64,000 nucleotides of DNA from Mycobacterium sp. IDR2000157661 (lineage in GTDB: Bacteria; Actinomycetota; Actinomycetes; Mycobacteriales; Mycobacteriaceae). A model generated the notes under the pieces. It was not told where the DNA came from and did not search any database. It was given only the letters and a program-made list of their open reading frames with translations. Position 1 is the stretch's first letter. Each line of letters starts with the position of its first letter. A program made the position numbers and the translations under genes. Positions 8,493 to 17,257 of the stretch are shown piece after piece. The DNA lies in assembly GCF_022317005.1 (NCBI RefSeq), contig NZ_CP081006.1, forward strand, positions 1,116,001 through 1,180,000, in the 5' to 3' direction.

Positions 8493-11366
8493 CTGCTCGC
8501 CATCCTGCTCGCGCACGCGGCGGCTGCCGCCTTGGCGCCACTGTTCGTTTACCGGTGGGGCCGAATGGCGTTCTACCCCTTGTCCTTGGTGCCGCTGGGC
8601 TCGCTCGTCTGGGTAGTGCTGAACTGGCCGAGCGCCGGCCGCTCGACCACGGCGAGCGTGCAGTGGGTGCCCGAGCTGTCGATGGACATCACGCTGCGCT
8701 TCGACACGCTCGCCGCGGTGATGAGCGTTCTGGTGCTCGGTATCGGCGCGCTCGTGCTGTTGTACTGCGCGGACTACTTCCACCACCATGACGGCCGCAC
8801 AGAGAATCGGCTGCCCAGCTTCGCCGCCGAGCTCGTCGCGTTCTCCGGGGCGATGTTCGGGTTGGTCACCGCCGACAACATGCTGGTCCTCTACGTGTTC
8901 TGGGAAGTCACCACCGTCTTGTCGTTCCTGCTCGTCGGCCACTACGCCGAGCGTGTGACGAGTCGCCGGTCGGCCACCCAGGCACTGCTGGTGACGACGT
9001 TCGGCGGGCTGGCGATGCTGGTCGGCATCATCGTGCTGGCCAACGACGCAGGCACCTACCGGTTGTCCGAGCTCGTCGCGTCGCCGCCGACGGACATCGC
9101 CGCGTCGGTCGGCGTTGTCCTGGTTCTGGTGGGCGCGTTGTCGAAGTCGGCGATCGTGCCGATGCACTTCTGGCTGCCCGGCGCCATGGCCGCCCCCACC
9201 CCCGTCAGCGCCTATCTGCACGCAGCGGCGATGGTGAAAGCGGGCGTCTACCTGATCGCGCGCATGAGCCCCGGCTTCGCCGACGTCGCGCCGTGGCGCC
9301 CGACAGTCGTCGTCCTCGGGGTGCTGACCATGCTGCTCGCCGGCTGGCGCGCTGTCCGCGAGTACGACCTGAAGTTGATCCTGGCCTTCGGCACCGTCAG
9401 CTACCTCGGGCTGATCACGCTGATGGTCGGCACAGGTGGTCAGGACATGATGCTGGCGGGGCTGGCGATGCTGTGTGCGCACGCCATGTTCAAGGCGGCG
9501 CTGTTCATGGTGGTCGGGATCATCGACCACGTCACCGGCACGCGCGACATCCGGCGGCTGGCCTGGCTCGGCGACCGGGCGAAGCCGCTTCTGGTCATCG
9601 CGGTCGGTGCGACGGCCAGCATGGCGGCGCTGCCGCCGTTCCTCGGCTTCGTCGCCAAGGAGGCCGACTACGAGACAGTCCTGTACAGCCCGACATTGGG
9701 CGGCGCCGCACCGTACGTGCTCGCCGGAATCGCGATCGGGTCGGTCTTCACCACGATCTACAGCCTTCGCTTCCTGTTCGGCGCGTTCGGCCGCAAGGGT
9801 CGCGCAGAACCGAGCACCCGGGTAGCCGAGATGCATCGTCCGACAACAGCATTCCTCATTGCGCCGGCAATACTCTCCGCGTCGGGTTTGGTGTTCGGGC
9901 TGTGGCCCAAAGGTCTTGGCGACGTGCTCGAGCAGTACTCGGACACGGTGCGCGCCGGCGGGCAGGACTACCACCTCGCCTTGTGGCACGGGCTCGGGGT
10001 GCCGTTGCTGGTATCGGCTCTGGTGCTGGCCGCCGGTGTCGCCGCTTACGTCTACCGCCAACGGCTGCGCCGGATTCGCACCGTGCGCGAACCACTGGGC
10101 AACGCCGACCGGGTGTACGACGCCTTCCTGCGCCGGCTCGACCTGTGGTCGGTCGAGCTCACCGCGGTCACGCAGCGGGGTTCGATTCCGGCGACCCAGT
10201 CGGTGATCCTGGCGACGCTGGTGCTCGTGCCGGTCATCGTGCTCGCGCTTGGCGCACGCGACCGTCCGGATTTCGGGCTCTGGAGTTCACCACTGCAAGT
10301 CATCATCGGCGTCATCATCCTGGCTGCCGCGATCGGCGCGATGGTGATGCGCAACCGCTTGGCGGCCGTTCTGCTTGTCAGCGTGACGGGCTACGGCGTC
10401 GGCGCGATCTTCGCGCTGCACGGCGCGCCGGACCTCGCGCTCACCCAGTTCCTGGTCGAGACCCTGACCCTGGTCGTCTTCGTGCTGGTGCTACGCACGC
10501 TGCCCGCCGAAGCCGACCGCGCCCAGATCCGCCGCCACCGGTGGCCTAGGGCGGTTCTCGCGATCGCCGTCGGCGCGACCGTCACCACGCTGGCCGTCTA
10601 CGCCGTTGCCGCGCGCACCGCAACACCGATCGCCGACCTGATCCCCAACGCCGCCTACTTCGGCGGCCACGGTGCCAACGCAGTCAACGTGCTACTGGTC
10701 GACATCCGCGCCTGGGACACGATGGGCGAGATCATGGTGCTGGTGGTCGCGGCCACCGGAGTGGCGTCAATGGTGTTCCGGCACCGGCGATTCGGCGCGG
10801 CACCGCGCATATCCGACGTCGGTCAGCCAGACATCGGGGTGCCCTCGAATCCGGCGGCCAGCGAGGTCACCTGGCTGCGCGGCAGCGGAATGCGTGACCC
10901 AAGGCACCGGTCGCTCCTTCTCGAGGTCGCCACGCGGATCATCTTTCCCCTCATCATGGTGCTGTCGGCCTACTTCTTCTTCGCCGGACACAACAATCCC
11001 GGCGGCGGTTTCGCCGGCGGGTTGACCGCAGGGCTGGCGCTGGTGCTGCGATACCTGGCCGGTGGGCGGTACGAGCTCGGCGAGACCCTGCCGCTGGACG
11101 CAGGCAAGATCCTGGGGGCTGGGCTGTGCCTGTCGGTGGGCACCGCGCTGGTCTCGTTGTTCTTCGGAGCGCCCGTGCTGTCGTCGGCACTGATCGAGTT
11201 CGACGTGCCCGTCCTCGGCACGGTCAAGTTCGTCACCTCGCTGATCTTCGACCTGGGTGTCTACCTCATCGTCGTAGGCCTCGTGCTCGACGTGCTGCGC
11301 AGTCTCGGCGCCCGCGTCGACGAGGAGATCGCCCAGTCGACCAAGCAGCAGGTGGACGCCGGATGA
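8493..11366 (+). CDS. mrpA: Mrp-type Na+/H+ antiporter subunit A fused to subunit B
   Basis: About 957 residues if begun at CTG 8493. Residues 1 to about 780 are MrpA, homologous to complex I NuoL: HFWLPGAMAAPTPVSAYLHA and KAGVYL are the conserved antiporter segment, and a FALHGAPDLALTQFLVET block follows. The last 150 residues are an MnhB domain (FFFAGHNNPGGGFAGGLTAG), the A-B fusion typical of actinobacteria. The frame has no ATG or GTG until well into conserved sequence; TTG 8532 would drop LLAILLAHAAAA, which looks like the usual MrpA N-terminus, so a CTG start preceded by GGAG is proposed. The operon expels Na+ or other cations using the proton gradient. Confidence 0.88.
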   Translation: MLAILLAHAAAAALAPLFVYRWGRMAFYPLSLVPLGSLVWVVLNWPSAGRSTTASVQWVPELSMDITLRFDTLAAVMSVLVLGIGALVLLYCADYFHHHDGRTENRLPSFAAELVAFSGAMFGLVTADNMLVLYVFWEVTTVLSFLLVGHYAERVTSRRSATQALLVTTFGGLAMLVGIIVLANDAGTYRLSELVASPPTDIAASVGVVLVLVGALSKSAIVPMHFWLPGAMAAPTPVSAYLHAAAMVKAGVYLIARMSPGFADVAPWRPTVVVLGVLTMLLAGWRAVREYDLKLILAFGTVSYLGLITLMVGTGGQDMMLAGLAMLCAHAMFKAALFMVVGIIDHVTGTRDIRRLAWLGDRAKPLLVIAVGATASMAALPPFLGFVAKEADYETVLYSPTLGGAAPYVLAGIAIGSVFTTIYSLRFLFGAFGRKGRAEPSTRVAEMHRPTTAFLIAPAILSASGLVFGLWPKGLGDVLEQYSDTVRAGGQDYHLALWHGLGVPLLVSALVLAAGVAAYVYRQRLRRIRTVREPLGNADRVYDAFLRRLDLWSVELTAVTQRGSIPATQSVILATLVLVPVIVLALGARDRPDFGLWSSPLQVIIGVIILAAAIGAMVMRNRLAAVLLVSVTGYGVGAIFALHGAPDLALTQFLVETLTLVVFVLVLRTLPAEADRAQIRRHRWPRAVLAIAVGATVTTLAVYAVAARTATPIADLIPNAAYFGGHGANAVNVLLVDIRAWDTMGEIMVLVVAATGVASMVFRHRRFGAAPRISDVGQPDIGVPSNPAASEVTWLRGSGMRDPRHRSLLLEVATRIIFPLIMVLSAYFFFAGHNNPGGGFAGGLTAGLALVLRYLAGGRYELGETLPLDAGKILGAGLCLSVGTALVSLFFGAPVLSSALIEFDVPVLGTVKFVTSLIFDLGVYLIVVGLVLDVLRSLGARVDEEIAQSTKQQVDAG

Positions 11367-11833
11367 CCACCAACATCGTTCCACTCGTCCTGATCGGGGG
11401 ACTCATCAGCGCCGGGGTATACCTGCTGCTCGAGCGCACGCTGACCCGGATGCTGCTCGGTCTGCTCCTGATCAGCAACGCGGTGAACCTGCTGCTGCTC
11501 GTCGCCGGTGGCCCGTCAGGCAATCCGCCCATCATGGGCCGCGCCACCGAGGACCGGTCGTTCACGGCAGATCCGCTGGTTCAGGCGCTGATACTGACCG
11601 CGATCGTGATCACCATGGGAGTGGCGGCGTTCGTGCTCGCCTTGGCCTACCGGACGTACCGGTTGACCACCGAGGAGGAGGTGGGCGACGACCCGGAGGA
11701 CGCCAAGGTCTCGGAGATGGCCGCCAAGGACATGTCGGCATACGAGGAGGAACAGCTGCGTCCGGACACCTCGCGCGACACCGAGCTGCCCGACGAGCTC
11801 GACGCGCTGCCCGGATACGAGGGGTCGAAGTGA
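11363..11833 (+). CDS. mrpC: Mrp antiporter subunit C (NuoK-like)
   Basis: 156 residues. Three hydrophobic helices fill residues 5-105, including the NuoK/MnhC stretch GVYLLLERTLTRMLLGLLL and NAVNLLLL; QALILTAIVITMGVAAFVLAL is the third helix. The last 50 residues form an acidic cytoplasmic tail (EEEVGDDPEDAK). It overlaps mrpA by ATGA and mrpD by GTGA, so the subunits are made in step. Part of the heptameric Mrp complex. Confidence 0.93.
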   Translation: MTTNIVPLVLIGGLISAGVYLLLERTLTRMLLGLLLISNAVNLLLLVAGGPSGNPPIMGRATEDRSFTADPLVQALILTAIVITMGVAAFVLALAYRTYRLTTEEEVGDDPEDAKVSEMAAKDMSAYEEEQLRPDTSRDTELPDELDALPGYEGSK

Positions 11834-13425
11834 CGCTGGGCGCGGTGCTCACGCCGCTCCCCGTTCTGCTTCCCGCCCTCGGCGCGGCCGCGACGTTGAT
11901 CGCCGGCCGGCGACCGCGGCTGCAACGCCTGATCGGGCTGGTGGTGCTGTTCACCGTCCTGGTGGTGTGCGGCGCGTTGGTCTACCTCGCCGACCGCGAC
12001 GGCACGCTGGTCGTCTACGTCGGCGGATGGGGCCAGGCGGTGCCCGGCCTGGGGCCGCTCGGCATCACCCTGGTGGTGGATCGCCTGTCGGCGCTGATGC
12101 TGCTGGTGTCGTCGATCGTGCTGTTGGCGGTCGTGTTCTATGCGATCGGTCAGGGCATCAGGGACGGCGACGAGCGCCAACCCGTGTCGATCTTCATGCC
12201 CACCTACCTGGTGCTGTCTGCCGGCGTCTGCATGGCCTTTCTCGCCGGCGACCTGTTCAACCTCTTCGTCGGCTTCGAGGTCTTGTTGGCCGCGAGCTTC
12301 GTGCTGCTGACGATCGGGGCCAGCAGGGACCGGGTGCGGGCCGGCATCGCCTACGTCATGGTGTCGATGGTGTCGTCGCTGGTGTTCTTGTTGGGCATCG
12401 CTCTGGTCTACGCCGCCACCGGGACCCTGAACATGGCGGAGGTGGCGGTGCGCCTAGACGATGTGAGCGATGGCACCCGCACCGCGTTGTTCGCCGTGCT
12501 GCTGGTGGCGTTCGGCATCAAGGCGGCGGTGTTTCCCCTTTCGGCGTGGCTGCCCGACTCCTACCCGACCGCACCGGCGCCGGTGACCGCCGTGTTCGCC
12601 GGACTGCTCACCAAAGTCGGCGTCTACGCCATCATCCGCGCGCATGCCCTGCTGTTCCCCGGCGGCGGGCTGAACACGCTGCTGCTGGTCGCCGCGTTGC
12701 TGACCATGCTGGTCGGCATTCTCGGCGCGATCGCGCAGAGCGACATCAAGCGGTTGCTGTCGTTCACTCTGGTGAGCCACATCGGCTACATGGTCTTCGG
12801 CATCGCGTTGGCCAGCGAGCTCGGCATGTCCGGAGCGATCTTCTATGTGGTGCACCACATTCTGGTGCAGACGACGTTGTTCCTGGTGGTCGGCCTGATC
12901 GAGCGGCAGGCCGGCGCGTCGACGATGCAGCGGCTGGGCGGGCTGGCGGCGGCCAGTCCGTTGCTGGCCTTCGTCTGGGTGGTGCCTGCGCTCAATCTCG
13001 GTGGGATTCCGCCTTTCTCGGGGTTCATCGGCAAGGTCGCCCTGTTGGAGGCCGGCGCCCAGGACGGCTCGGCGCTGGCCTGGGTACTGGTCGGTGGTGC
13101 CGTGCTGACCAGCTTGTTGACGCTGTACGTGGTGGCCAGGGTGTGGACCCATGCGTTCTGGCGTCCGCGCGCGGACGCTCCCGAGGGCCACCTGTCGGCT
13201 GCGGTGCCTGCTTCTCTGATCGACGAACCACACGACATCAAGTTCGTCGACCGGGACCACGTCGGCCGGATGCCGATCGGAATGCTGGCTCCGACGGCGG
13301 CACTGGTCGCTGTGGCGTTCGCGCTGACCGTATTGGCCGGGCCGATCTTCTCGTACAGCGAGCGCGCGGCGGCTCAGGTGCTGGACCGGAGCCAGTACAT
13401 CACCGCAGTGGTGGGAACGCGATGA
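11830..13425 (+). CDS. mrpD: Mrp antiporter subunit D (NuoM/N-like)
   Basis: 531 residues, about 14 membrane helices. The antiporter core FPLSAWLPDSYPTAPAPVTA with FAGLLTKVGVYA is clear near residues 235-270. The second lysine-bearing helix is seen at SDIKRLLSFTLVSHIGYMVFG, and QTTLFLVVGLIERQAGAS follows. With MrpA it forms the proton/cation path. The GTG start overlaps mrpC. Its TGA stop (13423-13425) overlaps the ATG of the first tandem micro-ORF, not mrpE directly, which is the odd feature of this operon. Confidence 0.94.
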   Translation: MTLGAVLTPLPVLLPALGAAATLIAGRRPRLQRLIGLVVLFTVLVVCGALVYLADRDGTLVVYVGGWGQAVPGLGPLGITLVVDRLSALMLLVSSIVLLAVVFYAIGQGIRDGDERQPVSIFMPTYLVLSAGVCMAFLAGDLFNLFVGFEVLLAASFVLLTIGASRDRVRAGIAYVMVSMVSSLVFLLGIALVYAATGTLNMAEVAVRLDDVSDGTRTALFAVLLVAFGIKAAVFPLSAWLPDSYPTAPAPVTAVFAGLLTKVGVYAIIRAHALLFPGGGLNTLLLVAALLTMLVGILGAIAQSDIKRLLSFTLVSHIGYMVFGIALASELGMSGAIFYVVHHILVQTTLFLVVGLIERQAGASTMQRLGGLAAASPLLAFVWVVPALNLGGIPPFSGFIGKVALLEAGAQDGSALAWVLVGGAVLTSLLTLYVVARVWTHAFWRPRADAPEGHLSAAVPASLIDEPHDIKFVDRDHVGRMPIGMLAPTAALVAVAFALTVLAGPIFSYSERAAAQVLDRSQYITAVVGTR

Positions 13426-13549
13426 GCGCTTGCGCGAAGAGCCGAGGGCCGCGATGAGCGCTTGCGCGAAGAGCCGAGGGCCGCGATGAGCGCTTGCGCG
13501 AAGAGCCGAGGGCCGCGATGAGCGCTTGCGCGAAGAGCCGAGGGCCGCG
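13422..13549 (+). repeat. four 32-bp tandem repeats forming ATGA-coupled micro-ORFs
   Basis: Four identical 32-bp units start at 13422, 13454, 13486 and 13518; the next ATG, at 13550, is the mrpE start. Each unit begins ATGAGCGCTTGCGCGAAG and encodes the 11-residue peptide MSACAKSRGPR. Each peptide's TGA overlaps the following ATG as ATGA. The chain is therefore mrpD stop, four micro-ORFs, mrpE start, all in ATGA register. Removing all four units would restore a plain ATGA overlap of mrpD and mrpE. Confidence 0.95.
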
Positions 13550-14086
13550 ATGAGACGAATCGCGTTGCGGGTGTTTGTGATCAGCTGGCTGGTGATGGTG
13601 TGGATACTGCTGTGGGGCACCGTTTCGGCGGCGAACATCCTATCCGGCCTGGCGATCGCGGCGGTGATAACTCTGCTGCTGCCGTTGCCCGTCGTGCCGG
13701 TGGAGGGCAGGCTGCATCCTGTTTCGCTGCTTCGCCTGGTGCTCACCGTCGCCTCGTACCTGATCGTGTCGTCGGTTCAGGTCGCCGCCCTGGCGGTGAA
13801 ACCGGGCCCGCCGCCGTTGTCGGCCGTTCTACGCGCACATCTGGCCGTCAAGTCGGACCTGGTGCTGGCGCTGGCGGCCAGCATCTTCAACCTCATTCCC
13901 GGCACCATCGTGCTGGAGATAGATCCAGTCCGCCGTACGCTGTACATGCACGTCCTCGACATCGCTTCCCAGCGGGCGGTGAACCGGTTCTACAGCCAGG
14001 TCGAAGAGATCGAGCGGTTGCTCGTCGCCACCTTCGAGCGCAACAGCGAGTGGCGGCCGGTGACCGAGGAGGCGAATCGCGCATGA
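13550..14086 (+). CDS. mrpE: Mrp antiporter subunit E
   Basis: 178 residues. Two to three N-terminal hydrophobic helices (LRVFVISWLVMVWILLWGT and GLAIAAVITLLLPLP) and the MnhE signature LAASIFNLIPGTIVLEID near residue 110 are present, followed by LYMHVLDI. The start is ATG 13550; an upstream in-frame ATG at 13526 falls inside the tandem repeat and would only add repeat-encoded residues. It overlaps mrpF by ATGA. Confidence 0.93.
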   Translation: MRRIALRVFVISWLVMVWILLWGTVSAANILSGLAIAAVITLLLPLPVVPVEGRLHPVSLLRLVLTVASYLIVSSVQVAALAVKPGPPPLSAVLRAHLAVKSDLVLALAASIFNLIPGTIVLEIDPVRRTLYMHVLDIASQRAVNRFYSQVEEIERLLVATFERNSEWRPVTEEANRA

Positions 14087-14370
14087 CAGTCGTGTGGGTG
14101 ATCGCGGGGGTCATGCTCATCACCGCGTCGGTGTTGACGTTGTTCCGGTTGCTGGCCGGCCCGAGCACGCTGGACCGTCTGGTGGCCCTCGACGCCCTTG
14201 TGGCCGTGACGATGTGCGGGATCGGCGCATGGGCGGCATTCAGCCGCGACACGACGGTGACCTACGGCCTGGCCGCGCTGGCTCTGACCACGTTCCTCGG
14301 CTCGGTCAGCGTCGCGCGTTTCCGGGTGCCCGACGTCGACAAGCCGCGGGTGCACGGGGAGCATCGATGA
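14083..14370 (+). CDS. mrpF: Mrp antiporter subunit F
   Basis: 95 residues, three hydrophobic helices. The family stretch RLLAGPSTLDRLVALDALV (near 20-40) with the Asp-Arg-x-x-Ala-x-D pattern is diagnostic of MnhF/MrpF. It overlaps mrpE (ATGA, 14083-14086) and mrpG (ATGA, 14367-14370). It is a small membrane subunit of the Mrp complex. Confidence 0.92.
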   Translation: MTVVWVIAGVMLITASVLTLFRLLAGPSTLDRLVALDALVAVTMCGIGAWAAFSRDTTVTYGLAALALTTFLGSVSVARFRVPDVDKPRVHGEHR

Positions 14371-14729
14371 ACGCGCTCGACGTGGTGACGGCCGTACTGG
14401 TGCTCAGCGGTTCGGCTCTTGCGCTCACCGCCGCCGTCGGCGTGGTGCGTTTCCCCGACACGCTGTCGCGGATGCATGCGGCCTCCAAGCCGCAGGTGCT
14501 CGGCCTACTGCTGGTACTCGCGGGCGCCGCCGTAAGACTGCGCGGCCACATCGACGTCGGCATGCTGGTCCTCACCGGGATGTTCACCCTCATCACGGCG
14601 CCGGTGGTGGCCAACCGCGTCGGTCAGCTCGCCTACCGCGAGCACAACGTCCGCGACGAGTTGCTGACGGCCGACGAGATGGACCAGTATGCCGCAGAAC
14701 CGGAAAGCGGTGGCGATGGCAAGGGCTGA
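14367..14729 (+). CDS. mrpG: Mrp antiporter subunit G
   Basis: 120 residues with three hydrophobic helices. The MnhG signature GVVRFPDTLSRMHAASKPQVLG is at about residues 25-46 (shown here in part), and the third helix carries LITAPVVANRVGQLAYR. A polar tail of about 35 residues ends the protein. It is the last antiporter gene; its end overlaps the start of the following methyltransferase by 14 nt, suggesting that gene is co-translated. Confidence 0.92.
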   Translation: MNALDVVTAVLVLSGSALALTAAVGVVRFPDTLSRMHAASKPQVLGLLLVLAGAAVRLRGHIDVGMLVLTGMFTLITAPVVANRVGQLAYREHNVRDELLTADEMDQYAAEPESGGDGKG

Positions 14730-15486
14730 CGACGCCGGTCGCGACATCACCGAGGGCGACGGTGTGACGGCCCTTACCGTCGCGTGGTCGCGCGTTCAGG
14801 AGCAGGACAGCGACTGCCCGCTCTTCACCGACCCCTACGCGAAGCTGTTCGTCGACGCCGCCGCCGAGCGTGGCTGGCGGGTGCCAGTCGCTGAGACGGC
14901 GGCGCGGCTCAGAGCCGCCTGCGGGTACGCGGCGTCGCGCACCAAGTGGTTCGACGAGTTCTTCATCGCCGCCGGCGCCAACGGCATTGACCAGGCGGTG
15001 ATCCTCGCGGCGGGGCTCGATGCGCGGGCATGGCGGCTGCCGTGGGTCGGTGGCAGCGCGGTGTACGAGATCGACCAGCCTACGGTCTTGGCGTTCAAGG
15101 CCGAGACACTGCGCCGGCACGCCGCGACGCCGGGTGCACACTACGTGGCGGTGCCGATCGCGCTGCACGACAACTGGCCGGAGGCTCTGCGACGCAGCGG
15201 TTTCGACCCCGACGAGCCGACCGCATGGGCCGCCGAGGACCTGCTGCCGACCCTGTCCGCGGAAGACCAGAGCGTGTTGTTCGAGCGGATCGGGGATCTC
15301 AGCGCGCCGGGAAGTCGCATCGCTGTGGAAGCCTCCGAGGTGACCGACTGGTTTCTGCGGCGCGGGTGGGAAGTCACCGCGATCGCGGCCGCTGACCTGA
15401 TGGACCGCTACGGGCGTTGTGCGGCAGGCGAGGCCGACGACACCACGCCACGCACACTCTTCGCCGAGGGGCGGCTGCTGACCTAA
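14716..15486 (+). CDS. class I SAM-dependent methyltransferase, TIGR00027/LCM-like family
   Basis: 256 residues from ATG 14716 (MARADDAGRDITEGDGVTA). The mycobacterial TIGR00027 family is recognised by DPYAKLFVDAA, ASRTKWFDEFF, the SAM motif QAVILAAGLDARAWRLPW and VYEIDQP. The C-terminal half is about 30-40 residues shorter than usual: after GSRIAVEA it jumps to TDWFLRRGWEVT, so the middle segment of the family is missing. Catalytic residues of the SAM site remain. Mycobacteria carry many of these; substrates are mostly unknown. Confidence 0.82.
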   Translation: MARADDAGRDITEGDGVTALTVAWSRVQEQDSDCPLFTDPYAKLFVDAAAERGWRVPVAETAARLRAACGYAASRTKWFDEFFIAAGANGIDQAVILAAGLDARAWRLPWVGGSAVYEIDQPTVLAFKAETLRRHAATPGAHYVAVPIALHDNWPEALRRSGFDPDEPTAWAAEDLLPTLSAEDQSVLFERIGDLSAPGSRIAVEASEVTDWFLRRGWEVTAIAAADLMDRYGRCAAGEADDTTPRTLFAEGRLLT

Positions 15487-16121
15487 TCGCCCGAGGGCAG
15501 CTGGAACTCGACCATGGCGGTGACCGTTTCGACGGCGTCGCGCAGCGCCGCCAACCTCTCGGCCGGGGTCGGGGCCGCGAGCACCGCGTAGCGGTCCGCC
15601 TGGCCCATGGGCAAGCGGGATGTCAATGCGTACAGCCACATTCCGACATCACCTGACGCGTCGGCGCCGGCGACGATATCGCGGGCGTTCACCTCCGCGC
15701 CACGCGAAGCGGCGATCCGCTCGAACAGTGCGACCATCCGGTCCTCGACCTCGCGAATGGCGTCGATGTCGACCGACTCGCCGGGCTGATCCGGCCACGG
15801 CTCGATCGCGGCCCGTGGGTACGGGTTGTCGGGTTGCCACTCGAGCACCCGGATCCGCTCGCCCATCGTGCACCGTAGCCGGTAGCGCCCGTCGCCGAAG
15901 TCGGCGCACTCGGCGATGCGGGCCAGCGCACCGACGTCGCTGCGGGTGTCACCGCCGCCGACCTCGCGACCCGCGGCGATCAGCACGACGCCGAATGACG
16001 GGTCGTCCATCGCCAGACAGTCCGAAACCATGGCGCTGTAGCGCGGTTCGAAGATCCGCAGCGGCAGCTCCTCGCCGGGCAGCATCGCCACCTGCAGCGG
16101 GAACATCGGGATGGCGGCCAC
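15483..16121 (-). CDS. LON substrate-binding-domain protein (Rv0434-like)
   Basis: 212 residues from a GTG at 16121, 2 nt after the stop of the upstream gene. The N-terminus IPMFPLQVAMLPGEELPLRIFEPRY is the start of a LON N-terminal (PUA-like) domain (given in part here as a motif: PLxxxxLPGxxLxLxIFExRY). GVVLIAAGREVGGGD and the later Ile-rich helices follow the fold. No ATPase or protease domain is present, so this is a stand-alone LON-N protein, probably recognising or holding peptides. It ends convergently with the methyltransferase (4-nt overlap). Confidence 0.85.
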   Translation of the reverse strand: MAAIPMFPLQVAMLPGEELPLRIFEPRYSAMVSDCLAMDDPSFGVVLIAAGREVGGGDTRSDVGALARIAECADFGDGRYRLRCTMGERIRVLEWQPDNPYPRAAIEPWPDQPGESVDIDAIREVEDRMVALFERIAASRGAEVNARDIVAGADASGDVGMWLYALTSRLPMGQADRYAVLAAPTPAERLAALRDAVETVTAMVEFQLPSGD

Positions 16122-16123
16122 GG

Positions 16124-17257
16124 CTAGATTTCCAGTTCTGCGACCAGCGCGTCGACCACCGCACGCAGGTCGCCGTCGTGCTCCTCGGCGACGCGGCGCT
16201 GCCGCTGGTACGACGCGCCGGTGCGATAGATGTCGGCGACGCCGGCGAGTTCGTCGGCACAGTGCAGTGACCGCGCAACCGGTTCCAGGCGGTTCAACAG
16301 CTCGTCGAGGTCCTCGGTCACCAACCGCTCGTTGCTGTCGGCGTCGAGGATGATGACCGCGTCGAGGCCGTAACGCGCTGCGCGCCACTTGTTCTCCTGC
16401 ACATGCCACGGCGGCATGGTCGGCAGCCGCTCACCGGCCTCGAGGCGGCGGTCGAGGTCGACGATCAGGCAGTGCGTGAGCGCGACGAGCGCGCTGAGCT
16501 CACGCAGGTTGGAGACGCCGTCGAAGATCCGCACCTCGACCGTGCCGATGTGCGGGGACGGCCGGATGTCCCACCGGATCTCGTTCATGTGGTCGATGAT
16601 TCCGGTCTTCTTCTGATCGTGGACGAAGCGTTCCCACTCGGTCCACGTCTGGAAGTGGAACGGCAGCCCCGCCGTCGGCAACTGCTGGAACATCATCGCC
16701 CGGTTCGACGCGTAGCCGGTGTCCTCGCCGTCCCAGAACGGCGAGGACGCCGACAGCGCCAGCAGGTGCGGATAGTGGTTGAGCAGGGAGGTGTTGATAG
16801 CCATCACCTTGTGCGCCGAGGAGATTCCGACGTGTACGTGCACGCCCCAGATCAGCATCTGCCTGCCCCACCACTGGGTACGTTTGATCAGCTCGGCGTA
16901 CCGGGGCGCATCGGTCAGGCTGCCGGGCGACCACTTCGCGAACGGGTGCGTGCCCGCACAGAACAACTCCATACCGCGACCGCGAACGATCTGACGCGCC
17001 GTGGCCAGCGTCGCACGCAGGTCGTCCATCGCCTCCGGGACGGAATCGCAGATGCCGGTGACGATCTCGACGGTGTTGCGCAGCAGTTCCTTGTGTACGT
17101 GCGGGTTGTTCTCGCCGAGCTCCTCGATGACGGCCGCGGCCTCGTTGCTCAGGCCGCGGGTCTGCGCGTCGACGAGGGCGAACTCCCATTCGACGCCGAC
17201 CGTCGGTCGGGGCGAGCCGACGAAGTCGATGCGGCTGCTAGCCGGTACGGATAACAC
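16124..17257 (-). CDS. carboxylate-amine ligase of the GCS2/YbdK family (Rv0433-like)
   Basis: 377 residues. Motifs of the glutamate-cysteine ligase 2 family are seen: [13 protein letters not shown] near the start, [33 protein letters not shown] and the conserved C-terminal [17 protein letters not shown]. coli YbdK has weak gamma-glutamylcysteine synthetase activity. Mycobacteria make mycothiol rather than glutathione, so the true product is uncertain. It overlaps the end of sodC by 20 nt and is followed after 2 nt by the LON-like gene. Confidence 0.85.
   Translation of the reverse strand: MLSVPASSRIDFVGSPRPTVGVEWEFALVDAQTRGLSNEAAAVIEELGENNPHVHKELLRNTVEIVTGICDSVPEAMDDLRATLATARQIVRGRGMELFCAGTHPFAKWSPGSLTDAPRYAELIKRTQWWGRQMLIWGVHVHVGISSAHKVMAINTSLLNHYPHLLALSASSPFWDGEDTGYASNRAMMFQQLPTAGLPFHFQTWTEWERFVHDQKKTGIIDHMNEIRWDIRPSPHIGTVEVRIFDGVSNLRELSALVALTHCLIVDLDRRLEAGERLPTMPPWHVQENKWRAARYGLDAVIILDADSNERLVTEDLDELLNRLEPVARSLHCADELAGVADIYRTGASYQRQRRVAEEHDGDLRAVVDALVAELEI

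Noticed and set aside
13422..13549. CRISPR array
   Set aside because: The repeats are adjoining identical units with no spacers and sit between two operon genes; no cas genes are near.
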